64,000 nucleotides of DNA from Pseudoduganella lurida (GCF_007830455.1 NZ_VLLB01000005.1:62001-126000); one strand, 5' to 3'; shown: positions 51,757-61,107, counted from the first letter of the stretch. The notes: a model not told the origin generated them from the letters alone. A program made the numbers and translations.

Positions 51757-52644
51757 ATGAACGACCGTCCCCAGCCCGCACCGCCCGTCCGCTCCACCGA
51801 TCCGCACCAGTACTACGGCAAGCCCGATGGCGGCTGGCGCGCCAGCCTGTACGAGATCATCTTCGAATCGGAGACCCGCAAGGGCCAGCTGTTCGACCTG
51901 GGGCTGATCGGCGCGATCCTGCTGTCCGTGCTGGCCGCGGTGCTCACATCCATCGCGCCGATCGCGCGCGAGCACGGCACCTGGCTGGTGGCCGCCGAGT
52001 GGTTCTTCACGATCCTGTTTACGATCGAGTACGTGGCGCGGCTGCTGTGCGTGCGCCGGCCGGTGCGCTATGCGCGCAGCTTCTTCGGCGTGATCGACCT
52101 GCTGTCCATCCTGCCCAGCTATATCTCGCTGTTCCTGCCCGGCGCGCACGTGCTGCTGGACGTGCGGATCCTGCGCCTGCTGCGCATCTTCCGCATCCTG
52201 AAGCTCACGCTGTACATCCAGGAATACAGCATGCTCAACGAGGCGCTGATGGCCAGCCGCCGCAAGATCCTGGTCTTCCTGTCCGTCGTGTTCCTGGTGG
52301 TGTTCATCCTGGGCACGGTGATGTACGTGGTGGAGGGGCCGGCGCACGGCTACACGAGCATTCCCACGGCTGTCTACTGGGCCATCTCGACGATGACGAC
52401 GGTGGGCTTCGGCGACCTGGTGCCGAAGACGGACATCGGCCGGTTCATCGCCTCGTTCATGATGCTGCTGGGCTGGGGCATCCTGGCCGTCCCCACCGGC
52501 ATCATCAGTTCGGAGATCGCCGCGCAGCGGGGCCTGCGCACGGTGCTGGGCCGCAGCTGCACGCGCTGCCTGCTGACGGGACACGACGCCGACGCGCGCT
52601 TCTGCAAGGCCTGCGGCGAGGCGCTGCCGCCGGCGCAGGGCTGA
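51757..52644 (+). CDS. Voltage-gated potassium channel with C-terminal zinc ribbon
   Basis: A 295-residue ion channel subunit. Segments S1-S6 are visible; S4 carries spaced arginines (RILRLLRIFRILKL), and the pore has the selectivity filter TTVGFGD (about residues 211-217). After S6 there is a zinc-ribbon-like tail with two Cys pairs (SCTRCL and FCKACGE), about 22 residues apart. Family members form tetramers. The tail may bind metal and tune gating, which is inference. ATG at 51757 lies 40 bp after the previous gene. Confidence 0.9.
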   Translation: MNDRPQPAPPVRSTDPHQYYGKPDGGWRASLYEIIFESETRKGQLFDLGLIGAILLSVLAAVLTSIAPIAREHGTWLVAAEWFFTILFTIEYVARLLCVRRPVRYARSFFGVIDLLSILPSYISLFLPGAHVLLDVRILRLLRIFRILKLTLYIQEYSMLNEALMASRRKILVFLSVVFLVVFILGTVMYVVEGPAHGYTSIPTAVYWAISTMTTVGFGDLVPKTDIGRFIASFMMLLGWGILAVPTGIISSEIAAQRGLRTVLGRSCTRCLLTGHDADARFCKACGEALPPAQG

Positions 52645-52747
52645 CCCGGCCGTTGCAAGAACGTTCACGGGCGTTGCAAATTCGTGGCCATGGCACGCGA
52701 ATTGCTGGTACATTGGCTTGACTAGACATTTCCGCCAGGAGCAAGCC

Positions 52748-52930
52748 ATGAACGAGTCCGTTCCCACCAACCAGCCCGCGATCGATCCGCGCACGGGCAA
52801 GCCATGCCGCAGCGAGCGCATGGCGGCACGCGGGGTCGACCTGCAGAAGAAGCATGTGCGCACCGGCGCGGTGGCGGCCGGCGGCCTGCTGGCCCTGGTC
52901 GGGCTGGCAGCGATGCTGCTGGGTAGCTGA
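52748..52930 (+). CDS. Small single-pass membrane protein
   Basis: A 60-residue protein. An N-terminal hydrophilic half (PAIDPRTGKPCRSERMAARG) is followed by a basic KKHVR segment and one membrane helix (GAVAAGGLLALVGLAAMLLG). The arrangement predicts a cytoplasmic N-terminus. No family recognised. ATG at 52748 follows AGGAG. It converges on tsaD, the stops being 6 bp apart. Confidence 0.7.
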   Translation: MNESVPTNQPAIDPRTGKPCRSERMAARGVDLQKKHVRTGAVAAGGLLALVGLAAMLLGS

Positions 52931-52936
52931 AGAAGC

Positions 52937-53968
52937 TTAAATCACGCGCAGTTCATCGAGGGGCCAGCGCGGCCGCACGTTGAACGCATACTCGCGCCGG
53001 GCCGCCTGCGGGTTGATCTGCAGGCGCTGGGCACCGGCAAACGCGATCATCGCGCCGTTATCGGTGCAGAACTCCAGCTCGGGATAGTAGACGCGGAAGC
53101 GCTTCTTCGCGGCCGCCGCATTCAGCGCGGCGCGCAGCTGGCTGTTCGCGCCCACGCCGCCGGCGATCACCAGCCGCTTCAGGCCCGTCTGCTTCAGGGC
53201 CGCGACGCACTTCGCCACCAGCACATCCACGATCGCGTCCACGAAACCGCGGGCGATATCGGCCTTGCTCTGCTCGCAGACGTTGGCGGCATCCTGCTTC
53301 TTCACCACCGTCAGCACGGCCGTCTTCAGGCCGGAGAAGCTGAAGTTCAGGTCCTTCGAGTGCAGCATCGGCCGCGGCAGTTTATAGGCCGCGGGGTCGC
53401 CGAATTCGGCCAGCCGCGAGATGGCCGGTCCGCCCGGATAGCCGAGGCCCAGCAGCTTGGCGGACTTGTCGAACGCCTCGCCGGCCGCATCGTCCACCGT
53501 CTCGCCCAGCAGTTCGTACTGGCCCACGCCATCGACGCGCATCAGCTGCGTGTGGCCGCCGGAGACGAGCAGCGCCACGAACGGAAACTCGGGCGGGTCC
53601 GACGCCAGCAGCGGTGACAGCAGGTGGCCTTCCAGGTGGTGCACGCCCAGCACCGGCTTGTCCAGCGCCAGGCCGAGGCTGCACGCGATCGACGAGCCCA
53701 CCAGCAGCGCGCCGGCCAGGCCGGGGCCCTGCGTGTAGGCGATCGCATCCACATCCCTGGCGGCGATGCCGGCATCCTGCAGCGCCTGCTGGAGAAGGGG
53801 GATGGCGCGGCGGATATGGTCGCGCGACGCCAGCTCCGGCACCACGCCGCCATATTCCTCGTGCATGGCCACCTGCGAGTGGAGGGCGTGCGACAGCAGG
53901 CCGCGGTCCGTGTCGTACAGGGCCAGGCCGGTTTCGTCGCAGGAGGATTCAACGCCAAGAACGATCAT
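52937..53968 (-). CDS. tsaD: tRNA N6-adenosine threonylcarbamoyltransferase TsaD
   Basis: A 343-residue enzyme transferring threonylcarbamoyl to A37 of ANN-reading tRNAs. It has [15 protein letters not shown] at the start and the iron-binding HHLEGH (His111, His115). The ASKHA block [35 protein letters not shown] in part, and [12 protein letters not shown] follow. The ATG at 53968 has no obvious Shine-Dalgarno. In many relatives tsaD is directly divergent from rpsU; here five kilobases separate them. Confidence 0.96.
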   Translation of the reverse strand: MIVLGVESSCDETGLALYDTDRGLLSHALHSQVAMHEEYGGVVPELASRDHIRRAIPLLQQALQDAGIAARDVDAIAYTQGPGLAGALLVGSSIACSLGLALDKPVLGVHHLEGHLLSPLLASDPPEFPFVALLVSGGHTQLMRVDGVGQYELLGETVDDAAGEAFDKSAKLLGLGYPGGPAISRLAEFGDPAAYKLPRPMLHSKDLNFSFSGLKTAVLTVVKKQDAANVCEQSKADIARGFVDAIVDVLVAKCVAALKQTGLKRLVIAGGVGANSQLRAALNAAAAKKRFRVYYPELEFCTDNGAMIAFAGAQRLQINPQAARREYAFNVRPRWPLDELRVI

Positions 53969-54258
53969 CGCAGGAGGGGAAAGAAAAGGGCAATCCGCCA
54001 TTGTAATGGAAAGCGGGGGCGGCTTCATCCGGTCACCATGGCCCGATGGCCCTGGATTCTGCGCTGCCGGATCGGGACTGGCCGCAGCAGCGGATTGCGG
54101 CCATGCCGGCTTCACTGGCGTCACCTGCGGCCCTGTCGCGGGGCGTGGCCGCACCGTGGCAGTGCGGCGGTCCGCGTGGCGGTGTCCGTTTCCCGCTGCG
54201 GGCATGGCATCCGTCTTGCTAATACCTTCCAGCGGCAGGCGCCGCCGAAGGAGAAGCA

Positions 54259-54669
54259 ATGCCCGAACAATGGAAACTGATTTGCAAGCTGAAGGACATC
54301 CCGCCCGGCGGCACGCGCCACGTCCCGCGCGGCCTGGCCTGGCAGGAGCTGCCCGGCGTGGCCCTGGTCCGCACGGTGGACGACCGCGTCTTCGCGCTGC
54401 TGGACAGCTGCCCGCGTTCGGGCGGCACGCTGTCGGCCGCCGCGCTGTACGCCGGGCCGATGCAGTGTCCGCTGCATGCGGAAACGATCGATCCCGCCAC
54501 CGGCTGCCAGGGCGCGCCGGAGCAGGGCTGCACGCGGCGCTACAGCGTCAAGCTGGAGGAGGGCAGGATCTACCTGGATGTGCTGGAGCTGAATGCGCCG
54601 GCCAGCCGGGCCGAGGCGGCGCTGGCGGGCACGTATGGCGTGGCGCCGCTGGTGCAGGCGTTTGTTTGA
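54259..54669 (+). CDS. Rieske-type small protein with degenerate cluster motif
   Basis: A 136-residue soluble protein with the fold layout of NirD / Rieske ferredoxins. The second cluster motif CPLH is present ([15 protein letters not shown]), but the first reads CPRSGG where family members have CPHKGG, so one cluster His is missing. A [2Fe-2S] cluster is thus doubtful, as in NirD-type proteins that lack it. No nirB or oxygenase gene is adjacent. ATG at 54259 follows AAGGAG. Confidence 0.8.
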   Translation: MPEQWKLICKLKDIPPGGTRHVPRGLAWQELPGVALVRTVDDRVFALLDSCPRSGGTLSAAALYAGPMQCPLHAETIDPATGCQGAPEQGCTRRYSVKLEEGRIYLDVLELNAPASRAEAALAGTYGVAPLVQAFV

Positions 54670-54670
54670 T

Positions 54671-54693
54671 GTCCTGGGGCCAGGCCCCGGGAC
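54671..54693. repeat. Short palindrome after Rieske gene
   Basis: GTCCTGGGGCC and GGCCCCGGGAC face each other around one A, with one mismatch. GACAC follows. It is a diverged relative of the dispersed palindrome family, between convergent genes. Confidence 0.55.
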
Positions 54694-54711
54694 ACGCATG
54701 CAGCCGCCGCC

Positions 54712-55770
54712 TCAAGGCCGGCGCCGCAGCTCCGCATCGGCCGCCTTCAGCATCGTCACGGTCGTCTCCCAGTCGATGCAGGCATCGGTGACCGAGCAGC
54801 CGTACTGCAGCTGCGACAGGTCCGCCGGGATCTTCTGGTTGCCAGCGACGATGTTCGATTCGACCATCACCCCGACCAGCGACCCGTTGCCATGCACGAT
54901 CTGGTTGATCACATCGGTCATGACCAGCGGCTGCAGTTCCGGTTTCTTGTAGCTGTTGGCGTGCGAGCAGTCGACCACGATATTGGCCGGCAGCTTGGCT
55001 TTCGCCAGCGACTGTTCGGCGATCGTCACGGAGACGGAATCGTAGTTGGGACGGCCATCGCCGCCGCGCAGCACCACGTGGCCGTACTGGTTGCCGCGGG
55101 TGCGTACGACGGACACATTGCCGGCGCCATTGATGCCCAGGAAGGCATGCGGGTTGGCAGCCGACAGGATGGCGTTGATGGCGATGCTGATGTCGCCATC
55201 CGTGCCGTTCTTGAAGCCGACCGGGGTCGACAGGCCGGAGGACATCTCGCGGTGCGTCTGCGATTCGGTGGTGCGTGCGCCGATCGCGGTCCAGGCGATC
55301 AGGTCGCCCAGGTACTGCGGCGAGATCGGGTCCAGCGCCTCAGTCGCCGTCGGCAGGCCCAGTTCGCACACGTCCAGCAGGAACTGGCGCGCCTTTTCCA
55401 TGCCGATGTCGACGCGGAACGAGTCGTCCATGAACGGGTCGTTGATGTAGCCTTTCCAGCCCGTCGTGGTGCGCGGCTTTTCGAAGTACACGCGCATCAC
55501 CAGCAGCATCGTGTCCTTCACTTCCTCCTGCAGGGCCTTCAGGCGGCGCGCGTAGTCCAGGCCGGCCACCGGGTCGTGGATCGAGCAGGGGCCCACGACG
55601 ACGAACAGGCGCTTGTCCTTGCGGTCGAGGATGTTGCGCAGGTCCTCGCGGCCCTGGGTGACGGTGGCGGAGGCCTTGGCCGTCAGCGGCAGTTTGTCGT
55701 GCAGCTCGGCCGGCGTGGGCATCGAGGCGAACGAGGTGACGTTGATGTTTTCGAGATCGGGGGCGGTCAT
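54712..55770 (-). CDS. aroG: 3-deoxy-7-phosphoheptulonate synthase (class I DAHP synthase)
   Basis: A 352-residue enzyme starting the shikimate pathway from phosphoenolpyruvate and erythrose-4-phosphate. Class I AroFGH markers are VVVGPCSIHDPVAGLDYA, MRVYFEKPRTTTGWKGYIND in part, ARTTESQTHREMSSGLS and VDCSHANSYK. The paralog (Phe-, Tyr- or Trp-sensitive) cannot be settled from sequence reading; aroG is the usual single-copy name. ATG at 55770 is chosen. It is divergent from ybiB. Confidence 0.94.
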   Translation of the reverse strand: MTAPDLENINVTSFASMPTPAELHDKLPLTAKASATVTQGREDLRNILDRKDKRLFVVVGPCSIHDPVAGLDYARRLKALQEEVKDTMLLVMRVYFEKPRTTTGWKGYINDPFMDDSFRVDIGMEKARQFLLDVCELGLPTATEALDPISPQYLGDLIAWTAIGARTTESQTHREMSSGLSTPVGFKNGTDGDISIAINAILSAANPHAFLGINGAGNVSVVRTRGNQYGHVVLRGGDGRPNYDSVSVTIAEQSLAKAKLPANIVVDCSHANSYKKPELQPLVMTDVINQIVHGNGSLVGVMVESNIVAGNQKIPADLSQLQYGCSVTDACIDWETTVTMLKAADAELRRRP

Positions 55771-55890
55771 GGCTGGCTTGGGTCTGGTGGCGGGTTGTGC
55801 TGGTGCGGATGACGGTACTGCTGCTGGGTTTTGTTCGGTTTTTGTCCCGGCTAGCCAAATAGTGTAGCGCAAATGCGGTAAGCTGTTTCC

Positions 55891-56868
55891 ATGAGTACTG
55901 AAAACACCACGATTCCATTCCCGGCTGCCGCGTTCATCAAGGAGATCGGCCGGGGCGTCAAGGGCGCACGGAGCATGAGCCGTGCCGATGCGTTCAACCT
56001 CTACCAGGCGATGCTGGACGGCCGCGTCTCCGACTTGGAACTGGGCGGCATCCTGCTGGCGATGCGCATCAAGGGCGAATCCGTCGACGAGCTGGCGGGC
56101 TTCCTCGATGCCGCCGAAGCGTCGTTCGCGCCGCTGCGGGCCCCGGCCGGCGAGTTCGCGCCGGTGCTCATCCCCACCTACAACGGCGCGCGCAAGATGG
56201 CCAACCTGACGGCGCTGCTGGCCCTGCTGCTGGCGCGCGAGGGCGTGCCGGTGCTGGTGCATGGCGTGTCCAGCGACGTGGGCCGCGTCGCCACCGCCGA
56301 GGTGCTGGCCGCGCTGGGCATCGCGCCGGCCGCCTCCGCCGATGACGCCGAGCGCGCGCTGGCCGATGGCAACGTCAGCTTCATCACCATCGACACGCTG
56401 GCGCCGAAGCTGGCCCACCTGCTGTCGCTGCGCCGCGTGCTGGGCGTGCGCAACTCCACGCACACGCTGGTGAAGATCATGCAGCCGTTCGCCGGGCCGG
56501 CGCTGCGGCTGGTGTCGTACACGCATCCGGAATACCTGGAAACGCTGGGCGAATACTTCCTCACCGCCGCCCCGCAGGCCAGGGGCGACGCGTTCCTGAT
56601 GCGCGGCACCGAAGGCGAGACGATCGCCAACGCTACCAAGGCGCAGAAGATCGACTGGTTCCACGACGGCGAACGCACCGTGCTCGTCGAACGCCAGATG
56701 ATCGCCGAAGCCCAGCCCGTCCTCCCGGACGACAGGAGCGCGGCCGCCACCGCCGCCTGGATCGGCGCCGTGCTGCGGGGCGAAACACTGGTCCCCGACC
56801 CGATCGCCCAGCAGGTCGCCCACTGCCTCGCCGTCTCCCGCGCGCTGCGCACCCGCCACTACAGCTGA
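55891..56868 (+). CDS. ybiB: YbiB, anthranilate phosphoribosyltransferase-like DNA-binding protein
   Basis: A 325-residue protein with the TrpD fold: helical N-terminus (SRADAFNLYQAMLDGRVSDLE), then LIPTYNGARKMANLTALLALLL and VLVHGVSSDVGRVATAEVL where TrpD has its substrate loops. The catalytic GTGGD motif of TrpD is absent, in line with E. coli YbiB (TrpD2), a nucleic-acid-binding relative without transferase activity. It is divergent from aroG. Confidence 0.9.
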   Translation: MSTENTTIPFPAAAFIKEIGRGVKGARSMSRADAFNLYQAMLDGRVSDLELGGILLAMRIKGESVDELAGFLDAAEASFAPLRAPAGEFAPVLIPTYNGARKMANLTALLALLLAREGVPVLVHGVSSDVGRVATAEVLAALGIAPAASADDAERALADGNVSFITIDTLAPKLAHLLSLRRVLGVRNSTHTLVKIMQPFAGPALRLVSYTHPEYLETLGEYFLTAAPQARGDAFLMRGTEGETIANATKAQKIDWFHDGERTVLVERQMIAEAQPVLPDDRSAAATAAWIGAVLRGETLVPDPIAQQVAHCLAVSRALRTRHYS

Positions 56869-56870
56869 CC

Positions 56871-56976
56871 CCGTGTCCACCTTGGGGTCAGACCCCGACA
56901 AGGACACGGCCTCATCCATGCGATAAGGCAGAGCTCGTGTCCAAGTTGGGGTCTGACCCCGAAGTTGACACGGGCT
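56871..56976. repeat. Two dispersed palindromes in tandem
   Basis: First unit: CCGTGTCC (56871-56878) and GGACACGG (56902-56909) around GGGGTCAGACCCC (56884-56896). Second unit: GAGCTCGTGTC (56931-56941) and GACACGGGCT (56967-56976) around GGGGTCTGACCCC (56948-56960). They fill the gap between ybiB and the flavoprotein gene; here both genes run in the same direction. Confidence 0.85.
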
Positions 56977-57025
56977 GAACAGTAATGCCTCGCGTAGAAT
57001 GCCCGGTTTGATGCGAAGGATGGAT

Positions 57026-58234
57026 ATGGCGGAGCTGGTGGATGTGGTGGTGATCGGCGCGGGTGCGGCCGGGATGATGTGTGCGGCGGCGGCCGGGCAG
57101 CGGGGCAGGCAGGTCGTGCTGGTCGACCATGCCGGCAAGCTGGCGGAGAAGATCCGCATCTCGGGCGGCGGGCGCTGCAATTTCACCAATGTGAATACGA
57201 CGCCGGCCAATTTCCTGTCCGAGAATCCGCACTTTGCCCGCAGCGCGCTGTCCCGCTACACGGCCCAGGATTTCGTGGCGCTGGTGAAGAAGTACCGCAT
57301 CGCCCACCACGAGAAGCACAAGGGCCAGCTGTTCTGCGACGACTCCGCCGAGCAGATCATCGCCATGCTGAAGGCCGAGTGCGATGCCGGCCAGGTGCAG
57401 TGGCACATGCCCGTCAAGGTGGAGGAGGTGACGCAGGAGGCCGACCACTTCATCGTCCACACCAGCACCGGCCCCATCCCGACGCAGGCGGTGGTGATCG
57501 CCACCGGTGGCCTGTCGATCCCGAAGATCGGCGCGACCGACTTCGGCTACCGCATCGCCAGGCAGTTCGGCCTGGCGATCGTCGAGCCCCGTCCCGCCCT
57601 CGTGCCGCTCACCTTCGACGAGGCGCAGTGGCAGCCCTTCGTGCCGCTGGCCGGCATCTCGCTGGAAGTCGATGTCGAAACGGGCAGCCTCAAAGGTAAA
57701 AAGCCCACCGGCGCCCGCTTCCGCGAAGACCTGCTGTTCACGCACCGCGGCCTGTCCGGCCCGGCGATCCTGCAGATCTCCAGCTTCTGGCAGCCGGGCA
57801 CGCCGATCACGATCAACCTGCTGCCGGAGATGGATGTTGCCGCCACCCTCATCGAAGGCAAGGGCACGATCAAGAAGCAGCTGGACAACGTGCTGTCCCA
57901 GTGGCTGCCGTCCCGGTTGGTGGATGGCCTGCTGGGGGCCCACGGCTTCCAGCCCGATGCCCGCCTGGCCGACATGCCGGATGCCCAGCTGCGCCGCCTC
58001 GGCCAGGCCATCAATGCGTGGACCGTCACGCCCAATGGGTCAGAGGGCTACCGCAAGGCCGAAGTGACCCGCGGCGGCGTCGACACGAAGGAGCTGTCCC
58101 AGCAGACGATGATGGCCAACAAGGTGCCCGGCCTGTACTTCATCGGGGAGAGCGTGGACGTGACGGGGTGGCTGGGCGGCTACAACTTCCAGTGGGCCTG
58201 GTCGTCCGGGATGGCGGCAGGGCTGGCAATCTGA
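57026..58234 (+). CDS. BaiN/YhiN (HI0933) family flavoprotein
   Basis: A 402-residue NAD(P)/FAD-dependent oxidoreductase. The FAD Rossmann motif VVIGAGAAGMMCA is at residues 8-20. The family marker KIRISGGGRCNFTN follows, then VIATGGLSIPKIGATDFGY, HRGLSGPAILQISSFW and the closing GLYFIGESVDVTGWLGGYN. Members reduce enoyl or similar substrates, or have unknown roles. ATG at 57026 has AAGGA 6-7 bp upstream; three earlier in-frame ATG codons are weaker. Confidence 0.92.
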   Translation: MAELVDVVVIGAGAAGMMCAAAAGQRGRQVVLVDHAGKLAEKIRISGGGRCNFTNVNTTPANFLSENPHFARSALSRYTAQDFVALVKKYRIAHHEKHKGQLFCDDSAEQIIAMLKAECDAGQVQWHMPVKVEEVTQEADHFIVHTSTGPIPTQAVVIATGGLSIPKIGATDFGYRIARQFGLAIVEPRPALVPLTFDEAQWQPFVPLAGISLEVDVETGSLKGKKPTGARFREDLLFTHRGLSGPAILQISSFWQPGTPITINLLPEMDVAATLIEGKGTIKKQLDNVLSQWLPSRLVDGLLGAHGFQPDARLADMPDAQLRRLGQAINAWTVTPNGSEGYRKAEVTRGGVDTKELSQQTMMANKVPGLYFIGESVDVTGWLGGYNFQWAWSSGMAAGLAI

Positions 58235-58345
58235 TATGATTCTGGTCCCCAAGGCGCCGAGGCGCTGCGGTTTCTGATGTAGCTACGCACTTTGTTGTTA
58301 GTTAGCGGGTCGACAGGTTTCGGCGTGAAGCCCGCATAAAGCCTA

Positions 58346-58374
58346 TTGTCTGTCTGGACAAATGCTGCTAATAT
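58346..58374 (+). promoter_or_regulatory. Predicted promoter of rpsU operon
   Basis: TTGTCT (58346-58351) and TAATAT (58369-58374) with a 17-bp spacer give a good sigma-70 match. The predicted start is near 58381, giving a leader of about 35 nt before rpsU. Confidence 0.6.
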
Positions 58375-58415
58375 CGCTGTCTTCCTAAAAACCCTCTAAC
58401 GGTTTGAATTTTTAC

Positions 58416-58628
58416 ATGACCACTATTCGCCTTAAAGAAAACGAGCCGTTCGAAGTCGCCATGCGCCGCTTCAAGCGCACCATCGAAAAAACCGGTCTGC
58501 TGACCGAACTGCGCGCACGCGAGTTCTACGAGAAGCCAACGGCAGAGCGCAAGCGCAAGCTGGCCGCCGCCGTGAAGCGCCACTACAAGCGCATCCGCAG
58601 CCAGCAACTGCCGAAGAAACTGTACTAA
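58416..58628 (+). CDS. rpsU: 30S ribosomal protein S21
   Basis: A 70-residue ribosomal protein, the usual length. The start [19 protein letters not shown] and the basic C-terminus [12 protein letters not shown] are typical. ATG at 58416 is preferred to an in-frame ATG four codons earlier. No strong Shine-Dalgarno precedes it, as is common for rpsU. It is the first gene of the macromolecular-synthesis group rpsU-yqeY-dnaG-rpoD. Confidence 0.97.
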   Translation: MTTIRLKENEPFEVAMRRFKRTIEKTGLLTELRAREFYEKPTAERKRKLAAAVKRHYKRIRSQQLPKKLY

Positions 58629-58693
58629 TTCCGCCGCGTGGGCGGACCCGCCGATGGCGCCTCTCGCCTCCGGTCCGCCCGTGTTCGCGCCCA

Positions 58694-58730
58694 CCCGCTC
58701 CGGCTAGTCCGCAGCGGGTTTTCCGTTTTT
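58694..58730 (+). terminator. Terminator or attenuator between rpsU and yqeY
   Basis: CCCGCT / AGCGGG with an extra inner CGG / CCG pairing, then TTTTCCGTTTTT. It would let rpsU be made in excess over dnaG and rpoD, as is known for the E. coli operon. Confidence 0.55.
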
Positions 58731-58768
58731 ACGACCCACGATTCACGATCCTATTGGAAGGTGCCGCC

Positions 58769-59218
58769 ATGAGCCTGAAAGCCCAGATTACCGACGACAT
58801 GAAAGCCGCGATGCGTGCCAAGGAAGCCGGCAAGCTGAACACCATCCGCCTGATCCTCGCCGACATCAAGCGCAAGGAAGTGGACGAGCAGATCGAGCTG
58901 AACGACACGCAGGTGCTGGCCGTCGTCGAAAAGATGATCAAGCAGCGCAAGGATTCCATCACGCAGTTCGAAGCGGGCGGCCGTGCCGACCTGGCCGACA
59001 TCGAAAAGGCCGAACTGGCGGTGCTGGCGGCCTACATGCCGGCCGGCCTGTCCGATGAAGAGATCGCCGCCGCGGTGAAGGCCGCCGTGGCCGAGTCCGG
59101 CGCTGCCGGTCCGCAGGACATGGGCAAGGTCATCGCCATCCTGAAGCCGCAGCTGGCTGGCCGTGCCGACATGGGCGTGGTTTCCGGCCTGGTCAAGAAA
59201 GCCCTGGCCGGCGCCTAA
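58769..59218 (+). CDS. GatB/YqeY domain protein
   Basis: A 149-residue helical cytosolic protein of the YqeY family: DDMKAAMRAKEAGKLNTIRLI, then KRKEVDEQIELND and the C-terminal PQDMGKVIAILKPQLAGRAD. The domain is shared with the tail of GatB, suggesting tRNA binding, though the role is not settled. ATG at 58769 follows GGAAGG. Position between rpsU and dnaG is conserved in betaproteobacteria. Confidence 0.93.
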   Translation: MSLKAQITDDMKAAMRAKEAGKLNTIRLILADIKRKEVDEQIELNDTQVLAVVEKMIKQRKDSITQFEAGGRADLADIEKAELAVLAAYMPAGLSDEEIAAAVKAAVAESGAAGPQDMGKVIAILKPQLAGRADMGVVSGLVKKALAGA

Positions 59219-59310
59219 GCCGATGCCACCGCTGCGTGTTGAGCTGGATCAAGTGTCCAGCAAGCGCAGCGGTATAGCCTGACCTGGCATAAAGCAGCGA
59301 TCCCAAACAG

Positions 59311-61107
59311 ATGATTCCACAGTCTTTTATTTCCGACCTGCTGAACCGCGTCGACATCGTGGACGTCGTCGGCCGCTACGTGCAGCTGAAGAAGGGCGGC
59401 GCCAACTTCCAGGGCCTGTGCCCGTTCCACAACGAAAAATCCCCCAGCTTCACCGTCAGCCCGACGAAACAGTTCTATCACTGCTTCGGCTGCGGCGCGC
59501 ACGGCACGGCGATCGGCTTCCTGATCGAATACTCCGGCATGGGGTTCGTCGACGCCGTGAAGGACCTGGCCCAGAACGTGGGCATGATCGTGCCGGAGGC
59601 GGATGACAAGATCCCGCCCGCCCAGCGGGCCCAGATGCAGGCGCAGAGCATGGCGCTGTCGGACGCGATGAGCACCGCCGCCGACTTTTACAAGGCGCAG
59701 CTGCGCAAGGCGCCGAACGCCATCGGTTACCTGAAAGGCCGTGGCCTGACGGGCGAGATCGCTGCCCGCTTCGCCCTCGGCTACGCGCCAGAAGGCTGGG
59801 ACAACCTGAAGGCCGTGTTCCCCCAGTACGACGCCCCGGTGCTGCTCGAAGCCGGCCTCGTCATCGACAAGGTGGACGAGGAAGGCCGCTTCATCAAGCG
59901 CTACGACCGCTTCCGCGAGCGCGTCATGTTCCCGATCCGCAACACCAAGGGCCACGTCATCGCCTTCGGCGGCCGGATCATGGAGCAGGGCGAGCCAAAG
60001 TACTTGAATTCCCCGGAAACGCCTTTATTTTCAAAGGGTTCTGAACTGTATGGCCTGTTCGAGGCGCGCCAGGCGATCCGCGACGCAGGCTATGTGCTGG
60101 TGACGGAAGGCTATATGGATGTCGTCGCGCTGGCCCAGATGGGTTTCCCGCAGGCCGTGGCCACCCTCGGCACGGCCTGCACGACGATCCACGTCCAGAA
60201 ACTGTTGCGCCAGACGGACAATGTGATCTTCAGCTTCGACGGCGACAAGGCCGGCCGCCGCGCTGCCCGCCGCGCGCTGGAGGCCTGCCTGCCCCACGTG
60301 GCGGACGACAAAACGCTGAAATTCCTGTTCCTGCCGCAGGAACACGATCCGGACAGCTACATCCGCGAATTCGGCGCCCCCGCGTTCGAACAGCAGGTGC
60401 ACGAAGCGATGCCGCTGTCCCAGTTCCTGCTGCGCGAGGTGGCTGGCGAGCACGACCTGGACGAGCCGGAAGGCCGCGCCCGCGTGCAGTTCGACGCAAA
60501 GCCGCTGCTGCAGGCGATGACGCCGTCCGGACTGCGGCTGCAGATCGTCCGCGGCCTGGCCTCGATGACGCAGAGCACGCCCGGCGAGATCGAGGCGCTG
60601 TTCGAACTCAGCAAGCCGGTGGCCACCGCCCGCAAGGCGCCGCCGAAAACCAAGCGGCAGGAGCCGGTGGGGCTGGAGCTGAAGATCATCCGCGCCGTCG
60701 TCACGCACCCGTCGCTGGCGCTGCAGCTGGACGAGGCCGCACTGGCCGCCTTCCGCCAGTTCGGCCCCGAGCAATGCGAGCACCTGGTGCACCTGGTGCA
60801 GCTGGCGCAGGGTCTGGGCGAGCACAGCTCTTTTGCCGCGCTGGCCCAGCAACTGAAGGAACAGGGCGAGGAATACGACGCGATCATCGGCGAAATCGCC
60901 GCCGCGCCGGAACCGGATCTGGGCACGGAACAGATGTGGCTGACGGCCACCGTGCGCCAGCTGAAGCTCGATATCCTGAAAGCCGAACTGAACCAGCTGT
61001 TCGCGGCCGGATTGTCGTCGGAGGAATTGGGCGTGCGCTATCGCGAGATAACGGCAAAGCAGGAGATGTTATTGCGCGAGGAGCAGTCGGAATTGGCGAA
61101 TCGTTGA
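59311..61107 (+). CDS. dnaG: DNA primase DnaG
   Basis: A 598-residue primase making RNA primers at the fork. The zinc-binding motif uses Cys37, His40, Cys58 and Cys61 (CPFHNEKSP, CFGCG). The RNA polymerase domain has the EGYMDVVAL TOPRIM motif with catalytic Glu and the FDGDKAGRRAARRALE motif with its Asp. The C-terminal helical domain (about 460-598) binds DnaB. It follows yqeY by 92 bp and precedes rpoD by 481 bp. Confidence 0.97.
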   Translation: MIPQSFISDLLNRVDIVDVVGRYVQLKKGGANFQGLCPFHNEKSPSFTVSPTKQFYHCFGCGAHGTAIGFLIEYSGMGFVDAVKDLAQNVGMIVPEADDKIPPAQRAQMQAQSMALSDAMSTAADFYKAQLRKAPNAIGYLKGRGLTGEIAARFALGYAPEGWDNLKAVFPQYDAPVLLEAGLVIDKVDEEGRFIKRYDRFRERVMFPIRNTKGHVIAFGGRIMEQGEPKYLNSPETPLFSKGSELYGLFEARQAIRDAGYVLVTEGYMDVVALAQMGFPQAVATLGTACTTIHVQKLLRQTDNVIFSFDGDKAGRRAARRALEACLPHVADDKTLKFLFLPQEHDPDSYIREFGAPAFEQQVHEAMPLSQFLLREVAGEHDLDEPEGRARVQFDAKPLLQAMTPSGLRLQIVRGLASMTQSTPGEIEALFELSKPVATARKAPPKTKRQEPVGLELKIIRAVVTHPSLALQLDEAALAAFRQFGPEQCEHLVHLVQLAQGLGEHSSFAALAQQLKEQGEEYDAIIGEIAAAPEPDLGTEQMWLTATVRQLKLDILKAELNQLFAAGLSSEELGVRYREITAKQEMLLREEQSELANR

